From positions 27,150,788-27,214,787 of the forward strand of contig OX393581.1 of NCBI GenBank assembly GCA_947652605.1: DNA of 64,000 nt. Reading direction: 5' to 3'. Below the pieces are notes generated by a model. That model saw only the letters and a list, made by a program, of their open reading frames with translations, was not told the DNA's origin and did no database searches. Source of the stretch: Elmis aenea. Taxonomy: Eukaryota; Arthropoda; Insecta; Coleoptera; Elmidae. Numbering within the stretch: position 1 is the stretch's first letter; each line of letters opens with the position of its first letter. Positions 33,001 to 42,834 of this stretch are shown in pieces. The position numbers and the translations under genes were made by a program.

Positions 33001-35464
33001 ATGCGTGAACTATGTACTACTAAATGTATTGCCCAGTATTAGTCGTTGTTGGAACGCTTTTACGACTGGCCTAACTGTAAATGACATTTGCGTCTATTGG
33101 GGTCATACAAATGTACGCATCGCTAGGGTAAACACCTTAAGAATCTAGCACTAAGTGGAGTTGGGAGAGAGATGCATAGCTACCTGAGCTCATGTTAGTT
33201 ATGAACAGCGCATGCGTTTAAAAATCCAAATACTGGTACATCCTCTCATCCAAGAACTGTTTTGACCGTACACTGACTAGTTCATGTATTAATTTTGTAA
33301 TGATGGAACAGCCGACTAAACCGTCCGGTGAACTATCAGAGATTGTGTTGAAACACGATATTGATCCTGCGCACACTCCTGATAGTGCGCCGCACAGTCA
33401 GCAAGCCTGTTGGAACAAACCTATTTGAATACACGAAGGGTAGACGCCCTCTGCGAAACTCCATATATTGTCATCAGATAAGAATTCTTAAAATTCATTT
33501 AAAGTTTAACATTTTGGATAAAATGCAAACCACAAATTAAATCCAAAGCATGTTGTATATGTAAAACAAGTGTTTTTTAAAGCAATAATTATAGGCAATT
33601 TTTGTATATTATCAGTCACCAAAATATTAAAGATCATGGATTGTTCACACGATTAAAATTCCAAAGAAGTACCTACCTATATTTGACCATCTGAGCGTAG
33701 GTAATAATTGTTATTTTTCGCATGCAGGAACACAACAGTATCTTTTACATAATTGTTTATTACTATTTTGCGCTAATTTAAACAATTTTTAGAAAAGAGG
33801 AATTGTAACATACCATATATCACTTTACTTTCTTAAAATAAACATTTTCAGAGCTAAAAATTACTAAACATTAACAAGTGTATTTGAGACAGATATAATA
33901 AATACGGTAAAATGTAATTTTGGACATCACTTTTGCGGGATTTTCAGACTGTACTGCTGTCTTTATTATTTATCGTAAACTACAACCTTTTCGATATTTA
34001 GTTTTCAAACCAGTTTATGTCAAAAAAACGATTTTTACGCTTTCTGTTTAACTATAACCTAGTTAAAGATAGATTTCAGTCGCCATGGTCAAGCGAACAC
34101 ACCGTGGTATACACTTTTAACGCATCGTATCGTTCAGTGGGTATGTTTTCGCGGAGACGGCGTTTCGTTAAGCGGCGTGTTCTAGCGGAGAGAGCGTTTC
34201 GTTCGACGAAGACGTTCTAGCGAAGCGAATAGGACCGTCGTACCGAAGGGTTAAAGATATTCTTAATTATTATTAAGAAAGAAATAAAATTATAAATTTC
34301 AAAGTTCGCGGGATTTGATTTCTTTTATATTAAAAATTCACCCTTTTAAACGATTGTTTAAAAACACTATTAAAATTTTTTATAATTGGTTAAAAATATT
34401 TCTTAAAACTCTGTAATTAGTTAATAAAAAAGTTCTTGAATCATTTAAGCAATTCGTTTATCAATATAAAATAGTTTTAATTAACAAATAAATAAATAAG
34501 GAGTGATAAAAACACCAGGGTTTTTAAACTTATATAAACACAACAAGTTTGCTATACTTAATACTTTTAAGCCTTAATTTTTTTGCAAAATAGTGTTTAC
34601 AATACCTGTTGGTTTTCCTAAAAAGTGTTGAACAGCATGTAAATGACCATCCCTTGAATTACTTTTTGCAGCCACAGTATAATTAAGCAGAATCTGGTAA
34701 TACACAGAAAGAACTTTATTGGACTCCTCACATCCGAATTATATCAATATACCTGACTACGATTGTAATAAGGCACCTCAAGTTTAGAAATAAAACAAAC
34801 TTGATCAGGTTCTTCGTTGTTTTGATCGATAAACAGTGGTACACGTTCATCAACGTACACATATGCTCCAAGAGAATTCAACCAATACGGCTCACAAACT
34901 GCTGTGTGATCTTTTTCCTGCGGTACATTAGCAAAATTTTCTAAAACAAGTTTTTCAATTGGCCAATGTTGACTGTACATTTCGGGACCTCCAACCCAAT
35001 TTGTGTTATTGGCATCCAAATCATAGCAATCCTTGAAAACTTTTGCCACGTTTTGGGTTTTCCAAACAATTCTAAATCCGCTTTCTATATCACTGGTTAT
35101 ATGTAAAGTGGTGTCATTGTCAATTATGAAGCAATTTTCAATATCTGTGCAATTTTGTACAAGATCTGGTGTAATATTTAGCCAAACCCCTAGCCTTGCT
35201 CGTAACTTTTCAACGCCATCTAATAAAAATATTATTAAAAATACTACATAATGATCAAAATAACATTGTTACCATGCGCTAAGGTAAACTTAAATGTTCC
35301 ATCTACTAAAGTTGCATTAAGTAACGCACCATCTTTCTCCAAAATTATTTGTTGTGCAGTAACCAAACAAAAAACAGCACATACCAAAACTAAAAAAATT
35401 ACAAATTGTTAATAATTTTACACTTACTTCTATAATTCAATACGCAACTTGCTCGACCGAACAT
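27013..35464 (-). CDS. Secreted GH31 glycosidase, MYORG-like (copy B), complete
   Basis: Twelve minus-strand exons: 35464-35428, 35389-35273, 35219-34753, 34693-34606, 32815-32661, 32607-32451, 32400-32207, 32159-32050, 31728-31609, 31551-31410, 27411-27249 and 27197-27013. Together they encode 644 aa with consistent phases. A signal peptide (core ILVCAVFCLVTA) precedes the mature protein. The GH31 barrel shows IWSTWARYR, WTHPFVN, WWNSEPN, DGFKFDAGE (nucleophile Asp about residue 396), RMLDKDSLW (candidate acid/base Asp about 454), VLPDMIGGN, PWDYADVT and PIWWIDPTD. The C-terminal beta-domain has EFLLGDRILIAP and DIYLPAGTW, which is standard for the family. The enzyme should cleave terminal alpha-glycosidic bonds outside the cell or in the secretory pathway. 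Vertebrate MYORG is its nearest named relative by motif; insect relatives include tobi-like alpha-glucosidases. Substrate specificity is not shown. The last intron (51 nt) is in frame and stop-free, and intron 1 is only 38 nt. It is a tandem duplicate of copy A. Confidence 0.92.
28652..28728. repeat. Palindrome with 30-bp perfect arms
   Basis: The arms 28652-28681 and 28699-28728 are perfect inverse copies (TTTTGGCGCACGAGTCCAAG and onward), separated by 17 nt. Weaker pairing continues outward (CATAAGG / CCTTATG). It is strikingly GC-richer than the intron around it and is probably the subterminal hairpin of a DNA element. Confidence 0.8.
28962..29080. repeat. GC-rich palindrome, about 53-bp arms
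   Basis: The left arm 28962-29014 begins TGCATTACCGGCCCT. The right arm 29028-29080 is its inverse with a few mismatches and ends AGGGCCGGTAATGCA. It lies 230 nt from the 28652 palindrome, and both may belong to one element. Confidence 0.75.
30935..31229. mobile_element. Foldback MITE with TATGTCGTAGGC ends
   Basis: The ends pair perfectly for about 28 bp from TATGTCGTAGGCATAATGTG inward. The whole 295-bp element can fold, including inner arms TTTAACCAACCTTTAACCTGAC and GTCAGGTTAATGGTTGGTTAAA. Flanking TA dinucleotides (30933-30934, 31230-31231) fit a TA target duplication. No ORF. Confidence 0.8.
32917..33422. mobile_element. Inverted-repeat element with GGTTTGTTCCAACA ends
   Basis: GGTTTGTTCCAACA near the left end (around 32915-32928) is the inverse of TGTTGGAACAAACC near 33409-33422. 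The interior is less AT-rich than its flanks and non-coding. It carries the perfect hairpin at 32933-32969. The superfamily and target duplication are not resolved; a 3-bp duplication is possible. Confidence 0.6.
32933..32969. repeat. Perfect 17-bp-arm hairpin
   Basis: GTTTAAAACTGATCCTT (32933-32949) and its exact inverse (32953-32969) are separated by only TTC. It lies at the left end of the GGTTTGTTCCAACA element. Confidence 0.85.
34160..34229. repeat. Two-copy tandem repeat, about 34 bp
   Basis: GCGTTTCGTT...TTCTAGCGGAGA at 34160-34193 is followed by a diverged copy, GCGTTTCGTT...TTCTAGCGAAGC, from 34194. This is a GC-rich patch within gene B intron 4. Confidence 0.55.
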
Positions 35465-35511
35465 GATCTTGTTCAACTTAAACTCCTGTTAATCCACAAT
35501 TTTTTAATATA

Positions 35512-35521
35512 CTTTTATATA
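35512..35521 (-). promoter_or_regulatory. TATA box of GH31 copy B
   Basis: TATATAAAAG on the minus strand, 48-57 nt upstream of the ATG at 35464. It predicts a transcription start near 35490 and a 5' UTR of about 26 nt. Confidence 0.6.
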
Positions 35522-35740
35522 ATAATGCAATCTATTACGATAATCAGATCAATAAAACAGGTGACAGTGATTTTAAACAGTTATTGATAAATATTTTTTT
35601 TAGATTTACTAATCATCTAGCACAATAAAATAATTTAGTTTTGTTTCTAATTTCCTTTAATTCAAAAAAAAAAAGTAAACTGCGATTATTATTTTAACAT
35701 AATACACTGCAGATGATTTGGCTTCAACATAGTTTTCTTA

Positions 35741-36078
35741 CAAGGAAGGGTCACGATATGTTGCCGCTAGAATCTGATTAAGGCTGTTTATTGCATCAAA
35801 AACATCAGTAATAAATGTTTTGCAGAGTTATACGTATTGATGATTAACATAGAAAAAATAGGCAAAAAACTAAAAGTTTTAATAATAAAGGTAATTTTTG
35901 CGATCACTTTAGCCATGAAGCGGTCAGAGATAAAATCGAAATGTTTCTATTCACCAATACGCCCGTCCTTTGCAAATAAAATGGTTTTTGAAAATATCTT
36001 AAATGGTTCCAGAGAAAAACGTAAAAACCAAACCCCTGCAAAAGCGCTATGCTTTGAGAAATTGTGATATATCGGTTA
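35741..36078. mobile_element. Half of the CAGGGAAGGTCACG foldback element
   Basis: It starts CAAGGAAGGGTCACGATATG and follows the left arm of the 14523 and 18941 copies through GAATCTGATTAAGGCTG and AATTTTTGCGATC to the central ACCCCTGCAAAAGCGCTATG. There the matching arm is lost. The plus-strand open frame 35837-36067 lies entirely in this repeat. Confidence 0.7.
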
Positions 36079-36224
36079 GTCTATCTTAATCTTTGCTACT
36101 TGCAAATTTATCCGACTGCCATGATAGTGTAAAACATCACTTTAGGTTTATTATATAAACAATCCACTTATTATTAAAAGCGATTAGAAAACTTGTAGCC
36201 TAGAACTATTATAACAGCAACATA

Positions 36225-36450
36225 CAGTGCCGGATTAAGCCGTTGGTGGGCCCTAGACAAAATTTAGCGTTTGGGCCTCGTTTATAGAAAGGGTTTGTCA
36301 TTAAAAAAAACTCATAACAATTTGCATATTTATTGAAATTGTTAAATCAATTTTATAGTTGATTACAATATTTTTTCGCGTCGAATCGTGTCCCTCTGAA
36401 ATACGGGCCCAGCCATTAGTCTTTTTTGTCTATTGGTTAATCCGGTTCTG
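36225..36450. mobile_element. hAT MITE with CAGTGCCGGATTAAG end
   Basis: The ends CAGTGCCGGATTAAGCC and GGTTAATCCGGTTCTG are hAT-type inverted repeats. The flanks are GCAACATA (36217-36224) and GCAACATG (36451-36458), an 8-bp duplication with one difference. It is 226 bp and contains GGGCCC blocks near both ends. Confidence 0.8.
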
Positions 36451-36458
36451 GCAACATG

Positions 36459-38339
36459 CACCATTCTCTTTTTAAAAAATCACAACTTGGGATTTACCAA
36501 TAGATCTGAATTTAAAGTAGTGTTATCAAAAAACTGCCTTATCATTATGTAAATAAAGCTCTATCTTTATTATGTGAAATGTAGATACTAGCTAATACTG
36601 TTTCTGCTGCGTAAAGCAAACACAGATATTTTTTTGGGTTGTATCTGTTGATAAGAATTCAAATAAAAATGATATATCTATAATTAGGTGACTATTTTAT
36701 CTTATCTGCAGTAGCGGCAATTCAACATTGTTCATAATATCTAAATATGTGATTGCATAATATTTAAGGTTGTCTATTTCGGCACATAAATAAAGATAAA
36801 TCAATTTAAATGTAACTTTAAGTAATAGTTACTAAAAGTCCATGCTCTTTGAAGCAATGAAGCTGAGGCATGCATTTAAATGGGGTCTTAAGGACAGGCT
36901 ACATCCATCAGTAAGCATTGAGCTATCCCTAGAGACGGTAACGGCACGTAGAGGGCTGTTACTAAACCACACTGAGTAAGGTTTCCGGTTTATCAAGAAC
37001 TAACAGTGACGTTAATGTTGGTCTTCTTCTAATATTGTGAGTTTAATTGGGAAAGAGATTTAACCTACAAAAAAAAAGTTAAAATATTTTGTAGTGCAAT
37101 TCATATACAATCAATAAATATTTTAACCTTAAAAGTTATTTTGTGGTTAGGGAATCCAAGTTTCGATTCGATTTATAAACTACTTATTAGGTAGCACTTT
37201 TTAAAAATCAAACGCAGTATTTTTAAGAACCCGTGAAACTTTGGTTTCGGAAAAAGTAAACACAAATTATACTTTATTTTAAATCAATTTTCATGGACAA
37301 GCAAAGATTATAATTGTATGAATTTAATAATCCTGTAAAATATAGACTGTATCATTTAATATTTTTGTGCTCAAATGCAGCTCTCAGCTTCCTTTGTAAT
37401 AAAAAGAATACAAAACCCACTACATGAAAGTTCCATTCCCTTTTTATCTTTATTTTACCTGGTCATATTTTATTAATTAATACATTTATAACTAATGTTA
37501 GACATACTTGGAAATTGCGATAACGTCTAAAATTTAAACAGAATATCTTGTGAAGTTGGTCTAGACTTATATATATATATATATATTTATAGTAAACCCT
37601 CACATAGTTTTGTTGTCGCCTCTGTAACTAATCTTCCTATTACTTTTGTGTACTTAACAACAAAAGTGTTGATTTTTTATATAATTTATCTTATATTTCT
37701 TAAATTTGTACCATCAGAGGTGGTTTTGTTACATTTGCTGATTGCCAGCTGATCAGTTCTGTATAATATGTTGCATCAAAACTTAATGCCGCTATTTTAA
37801 ATTCTCAAACAGTACCTTCTTCTAGATTACTTGTTACATGTTAACGATTATCTAGCATCGCTGCTTAAATGTTTTGTTTCTGACTTAAGTACCTATTTCC
37901 TACCTTAAATAAATAATACACCAGCAAAAGAACGAGAGTCTTGACATTGTTGGAATTATTTTGATAAGAGATTTTTCATTCACAAAAAAGATAAGTGATT
38001 TTCAAATAGCATAATTATTTACATTTGTTTATTTATTTCAATTTAGTGCACCTTTTAGATTGGGTTAGAAAAGTCTCTAATTACTCTCGAAATTATTGGG
38101 GCTTTAAATTTTAAATATAAAGGATGTCAAGTCAATTGATAGAGATGTTACTTTCATCTATAATGAACTAATCAGATTTATTTTTAAAAAAATTTCTCAA
38201 TTTCAATTTAAAACAAATTATCATACTTGTATGTAAGATCTTAAAGCCGTTAACCTTTATACCATTGTAAATTATACATCTGGTAAATATCTTATATACT
38301 TATATTAAATATTTAAGGCCACAAACCATATGCAGTGAT
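36459..38339. other. AT-rich DNA without recognisable genes
   Basis: It includes a short TA microsatellite (about 37570-37588). A more complex patch at 36840-36980 has no recognised coding potential. Confidence 0.5.
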
Positions 38340-38895
38340 GCGCAAAAGTATGGAAATAGACAAATATCTAGAATACTATTGCAGATATTGCAATGAAATT
38401 TACGTCTAGGCGTTATCGGATTCGATGAAAATACTGGGGTTGCTAAACGACTTTCGGTTCAACCGGAAACGGACTCTAACTTCTAAATTTAAAAGGAAAT
38501 TACCTGTATATTTTTAAATTTCTCTTTATATTTAATTTAAAAATTTATTGGGTTATATGGGTCTAAAGTCAACCGATTTCGTAAAAACTACTCGTTTTTT
38601 TTAAATTTTTAGTACCTATTTCCTACCTTAAATAAATAATACACCAGCAAAAGAACGAAAGTCTTGACCTTGTTGGAATTATTTTTGATAAGAGATTTTT
38701 CATTTACAAAAAAGATAAGTGATTTTCAAAGAAGCACTTTCAATTTTTTTAACATTTAAATTACTTAAAAAGGCAGGAGAATTTTGTTTGAAAATTAGCT
38801 TAACAATAGACTAACTAACACTTTGCGCTGGCTACATTTTTAAAATATTATACAGGGCGTTTTTATCGCTTGGTCAAACTTGTGACACTTTTAAT

Positions 38896-39414
38896 CAGGG
38901 GTTTGGAGCAGTCCAATTTTTTAGTTGCTCGGCTCCAGCTCCGCTCCGGCATCAAGATGCCTGCTCCAGCTCCGCTCCCGCTCCGCTCCGCGCTCCAAAT
39001 ATTAATAAAATAAGTTTTTTATTTAAAAATTTGTTTTTAAAAACAAAGCTAAAATTTTATATGGAAATGGACCAAAAATTACAATATTTGAACCTGAGAA
39101 ACAAGTGAAGTTAAATAAATGAAAAAAAAGTTCTTTAAAATTTTTTCAAAATTCAAATACAAAATAATGAAAATTAATATTCAGAAAAGTTACATTATAA
39201 TAATTTTACTTCAAAAAAATCTAATTTAGTTTATTTATAATTTTATTAAACACTATACCTATGAGAATAATTCATAAAAAAAAAAGTTTATAATAGTAAA
39301 GTGGAGCAGTGGAGCAATCAAAATTCTTTGCTCCGGGCTCCGCTCCCGCTCCGGGCAAAAACCCATTGCTCCACTGCTTCGCGCTCCAGCTCCGCGCTCC
39401 GCTCCAAACCCCTG
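38896..39414. mobile_element. hAT element with GGAGCGGAGC subterminal arrays, copy 1
   Basis: The termini CAGGGGTTTGGAGC and GCTCCAAACCCCTG are perfect inverted repeats. The flanks CTTTTAAT (38888-38895 and 39415-39422) are an exact 8-bp duplication. Both ends carry dense GCTCCGCTCC / GCTCCAGCTCC reiterations around a very AT-rich core. It is 519 bp and interrupts an older repeat. Confidence 0.92.
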
Positions 39415-39526
39415 CTTTTAATTGATAACTCATTTTTCTTAAATACAACACCCTATATGTTTTAAAATACTCTTGAAGAACATTTAATTGTCTTTTAAAA
39501 ATAGTAATTATGTTTTATACCTTAAA

Positions 39527-39775
39527 CAGTGGTTTCCAAACTGTGGGGCGCGCCCCCCTAGGGGGGCGCGCAGGTGTTACCAAAATATCTTTTTTGAATA
39601 CAAACAAACAAAAAGAACATTTTTTTTACAGGATATTGTATATTGTTTTGTAGCCCATTAAATAATTATTATATCAGGCCAGTATTTATGAAATTAGATT
39701 GTTACGAAAAGTGAGGGGGGCGCAAAAAAAATTATAAAAAAGGGAGCAGATGTACAAAAAGGTTGGAAACCACTG
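39527..39775. mobile_element. Charlie-like hAT MITE, second family
   Basis: CAGTGGTTTCCAAAC and GTTGGAAACCACTG form the ends. CCTTAAA is repeated at 39520-39526 and 39776-39782 (7 bp, or 8 if one terminal C is shared). Inside the left end is the palindrome GCGCGCCCCCCTAGGGGGGCGCGC, written here only by its extent 39547-39570. It is 249 bp and non-coding. Confidence 0.82.
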
Positions 39776-39890
39776 CCTTAAACTGGTATTTTTTGAGATT
39801 TCGCGATTATATTTTAAATTATTAGGGCAACCTCATATTTTCGAATAGCCTATGAAGGTAGACGGCAGTTATTTTGGAACAACTGAAAGA

Positions 39891-41044
39891 TAAAAACAAG
39901 AAAGTTATAATTTTATCTTCTCTTCACGAGTTTTCGACATTATTTGTAACGAAGAGTAGTATGAAAATTGCTATAAATTTGAATTCCTAAAACACTATAC
40001 TTAAATCCATTTTTTGTGTACATCAATTGTGTGTGATACGTATAAAGTCGTAAAATAGCTACAAAGTAAAAATACCAAAAATGACTTTTTTTGGTATTTT
40101 CAAAGTGTACCCTTCAAATGTACTCCTATTTAAAGTTTAAGAAAACGATGATACATCAATCTACTTCATTAGACATAAAAATTTCGGAAGGTTTTTGCAG
40201 AACGCAATAAATATATTTTATGAATAAGTCTAACATATTCATGCAAATTTATATATCCTGGGACAAAATGTTGATCTGTGATATAGGGCGCTCTTGAAAT
40301 ATTTAAAACTATACGAAATTAGATACGTGGTTGTGATGTGAAAGCGAAAATTTGCATATCTAAAACGAATATCTCAATTACAAGTAAAAAACAACGCTCG
40401 GGGCGAGTATAACATCAGTCAAATTTAGTGGTTTCACAATAAGTGACACCAAACTTGTACGAGGAATAGTAAACACAAGCGGGGCCTTTGAGATTGTCAT
40501 TTTTAAAACGGCATCCACGTGATACATTCAACGTAATCTGCAGATCAGAAATGTTTTATCCATCGCGTTTGTATTCTCTTCAGAGCTTTTGCTCGTATAT
40601 CTGGAACTATTTTTCATGCATTTGCCATATTTATAAGGGAATATTACCGTTTCTAATGTCGAGCCACTTTTCAACATAAATTTGTAATATCACAAACGTT
40701 ATATCCACTTGAGTTCAAGCTTTTTACTGGTTTCTCTGCGTTATAACTTTACCTACTCAAGTATGGCACAAAGAATATTGTCTTCTGTAGCACCGCCTAA
40801 AAGAAATTTGAGAGATATTGCATAGATTATTCAGAAGTACGTACTATACCCTCGCTAACATTCTTGCAGAAACATCAAATAACCCAATTCCGGTAAACAA
40901 ACAAATAAATCTTAAAATAGTATTTTATCAATTCTTGTAATGAATATAAATACAAAATCTTACTTTAGGTATCATCTTTAATTATACAGTAAAACTCGTA
41001 AAAAATTGCCTAAATGTACATTAGTTTTAAACAAAGTGTCCGTC
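39891..41044. other. No recognisable gene
   Basis: Mixed AT-rich DNA. The plus-strand open frame 40488-40679 has no recognisable domain and no supporting context. Confidence 0.5.
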
Positions 41045-42105
41045 CAGCACCGTAGCAATGCATTGGCAACGGGGCAAGTGCCAAGGGCGCGAGGCGCGAG
41101 GGGCGCCAAGCGCAAACATTTTTGCACCCTAGCCTCTTAAAAACAAAAACATCAAGCGCCCTTTGCTAAAAATCTTACCGCCCCAATATGCATTTGCGAT
41201 TTCCCGTCAGTGCACTGTGATTCCCCTTTTAAACAGGGCTCGAAAAAAAAAAATTGGTTAATGGTTAACGAAAAACGAGAACTGTTTTTATAACGGTTTT
41301 TGGTTATAAATCGGTTTAAAGACCAGTTAAAAACTTTTTTTTTTCTTCAAAAAACCGGTTTTTAACATAATTTAGATTGGAAATGCAAAGTATGAAAAGA
41401 TATTATCTATTTATAATTTTATAATATATTTACAAACAAGCGTTTAGTAATGACTTCTGGTAAACTAATCGCATTTAATATAGATTTTTTAAAGTAATTT
41501 TTATTGGAGAAAGATGTTATAAAAACCGGGTTTTAATTATTTTATTTAAAGGTTGCCTTTTTTTGCCATTAAAAATAACGGTTTCGATTAAAAATCACTT
41601 TTACGGACTAAAAATAACCGTTTTTTTTACCGGTTAAAAAACCGATTTCTTGCCCTGCCTTCTTTAAACCAATAGTAAAAATGGCCCTGCGCGCTAACCT
41701 GATGGATGAATTCAAGAGCTGACACTGGAAATCCCCGTTTTTCCGTTTATAGTCAATCATGTTATGAAATTTAGCAGCAGATGAGCAGAGCATTTATAGA
41801 TCAATCAGTTACGTATGTTACATACATAGGTTATGCGCCTATGTACAATAGTCAGCATTCTTATGAATATTTACTTAAAAAATTGTGGTTCCATTTATAT
41901 CCGAACTACGGCGATGTAAGTACATAATTCAGGCCCATCCTGTACATATTAAATATTTAATTTTGAAGTTATGTTTTGTTTCTTTATGATAAATTGTTAC
42001 TTATAAATCTTATAATAACAACATTTCTTAAAATAAAATTCCTTAAAAAAATGGGCGCCATTTTAGGTATTTGCCAAGGGCGCCAAAAACATTGCTACGG
42101 CTCTG
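41045..42105. mobile_element. hAT element with CAGCACCGTAGCAATG end, host of a nested hAT
   Basis: The ends CAGCACCGTAGCAATG and CATTGCTACGGCTCTG are inverted repeats. The flanks TGTCCGTC (41037-41044 and 42106-42113) are an exact 8-bp duplication. GGGCGC-type repeats lie inside both ends (GGGCGCGAGGCGCGAGGGGCGCC on the left, GGGCGCCA twice on the right). The 1061 bp include the nested element at 41235-41657. No transposase motif was recognised. Confidence 0.85.
41235..41657. mobile_element. hAT element with GGTTAACCGGTT arrays, copy 1 (nested)
   Basis: It begins CAGGGCTCGAAA and ends TTCTTGCCCTG, with AACCGGTTTT / GGTTAACGG reiterations inside both ends. It is the oldest-looking of three copies (see 52407 and 60094). 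A clean 8-bp duplication could not be read. It lies inside the 41045-42105 hAT. Confidence 0.75.
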
Positions 42106-42548
42106 TGTCCGTCACATTAATATTTATGTTATTATTAAGGCAAAAATCAGTTAAACTAGCAAAATTCAGTGGCAATAAAACAGTAAAACTGCACAAAACT
42201 TATTCTCCTTGAAAAAATTAACAAGTCTTATCAAGTTTTAAGGAAAGCTTAAAAAGTAGTTAAAAAAATGTCAAACTCAAATAAATCTTTTAACTATGAA
42301 CTTTTAACGAAAAAGTGAAGGGATCCTTTTTAAATAAATTTATGAAAATTGTAATAAAAATACCAATTATCTTTGTTGATTTTTCGTTGAAAATTTAAAA
42401 CGAAATAAACAATCAATTAATTACTTTATTTATTTATCACTATTTAAATTTCATTCATTAAACACAAATGGTGATTTACCGTCTATGATACCGAGGTGGA
42501 CAAATTTCTGCCTTGAAACAATTGAGCTTGAGTTTTCTGTGTATATTA

Positions 42549-42834
42549 TTAAATATACACAACTTCTTATCGAAACAGGCGGTCAATAAATGTTGGCAAT
42601 TAAAGAAAACTCTTCATTATTTCCTTATATTTCGGATGTAATTTATTATTTCATCCCTCTTCAGAGGTACTAAATGAACATACATATATAAGTAAACAAT
42701 TTTTTATAACCACATTTCTAATTTTACTTCCACAAATCATAAAACATACAAAATGTTAGGAAATAATGAAGTTTTCTTTAAATTGCCAAAATATATTGAC
42801 CACCTGTTCCTATAAGAAGTTGTGTATATTTATA
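42549..42834. mobile_element. Foldback MITE with AAATATACACAACTTCTTAT ends
   Basis: The left arm (AAATATACACAACTTCTTATCG, then GGCGGTCAATA, GGCAATTAAAGAAAACT and TTCATTATTTCC) pairs with its inverse on the right, about 42755-42834. The arms are about 80 bp and the total about 286 bp. No ORF. Confidence 0.7.

Larger units (their letters stand above)
32816..34605. other. Gene B intron 4
   Basis: A 1.8-kb intron. It holds an inverted-repeat element (about 32917-33422), a 34-nt tandem duplication near 34160 and otherwise AT-rich DNA. The short open frame 34017-34220 runs across the tandem repeat and is not convincing as a gene. Confidence 0.6.
38340..39890. repeat. TACAGGGTG-type interspersed repeat, copy 2, split by a hAT
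   Basis: It shares with 22704-23210 and 49480-50215 the blocks TTATATGGGTCTAAAGTCAACCG, TTAACACTTTGCGCTGGC, TACAGGGCGTTTTTATCGCTTGGT and ATTAGGGCAAC. Its left end (GATGCGCAAAAGTATGG) is the inverse of the right end of the 49480-50215 copy. Two hAT elements (38896-39414 and 39527-39775) have jumped into it. Confidence 0.6.

Noticed and set aside
34017..34220. Arg-rich 67-aa ORF in gene B intron 4
   Set aside because: Most of its Arg-rich part is the translated 34-bp tandem repeat; no start context or homology.
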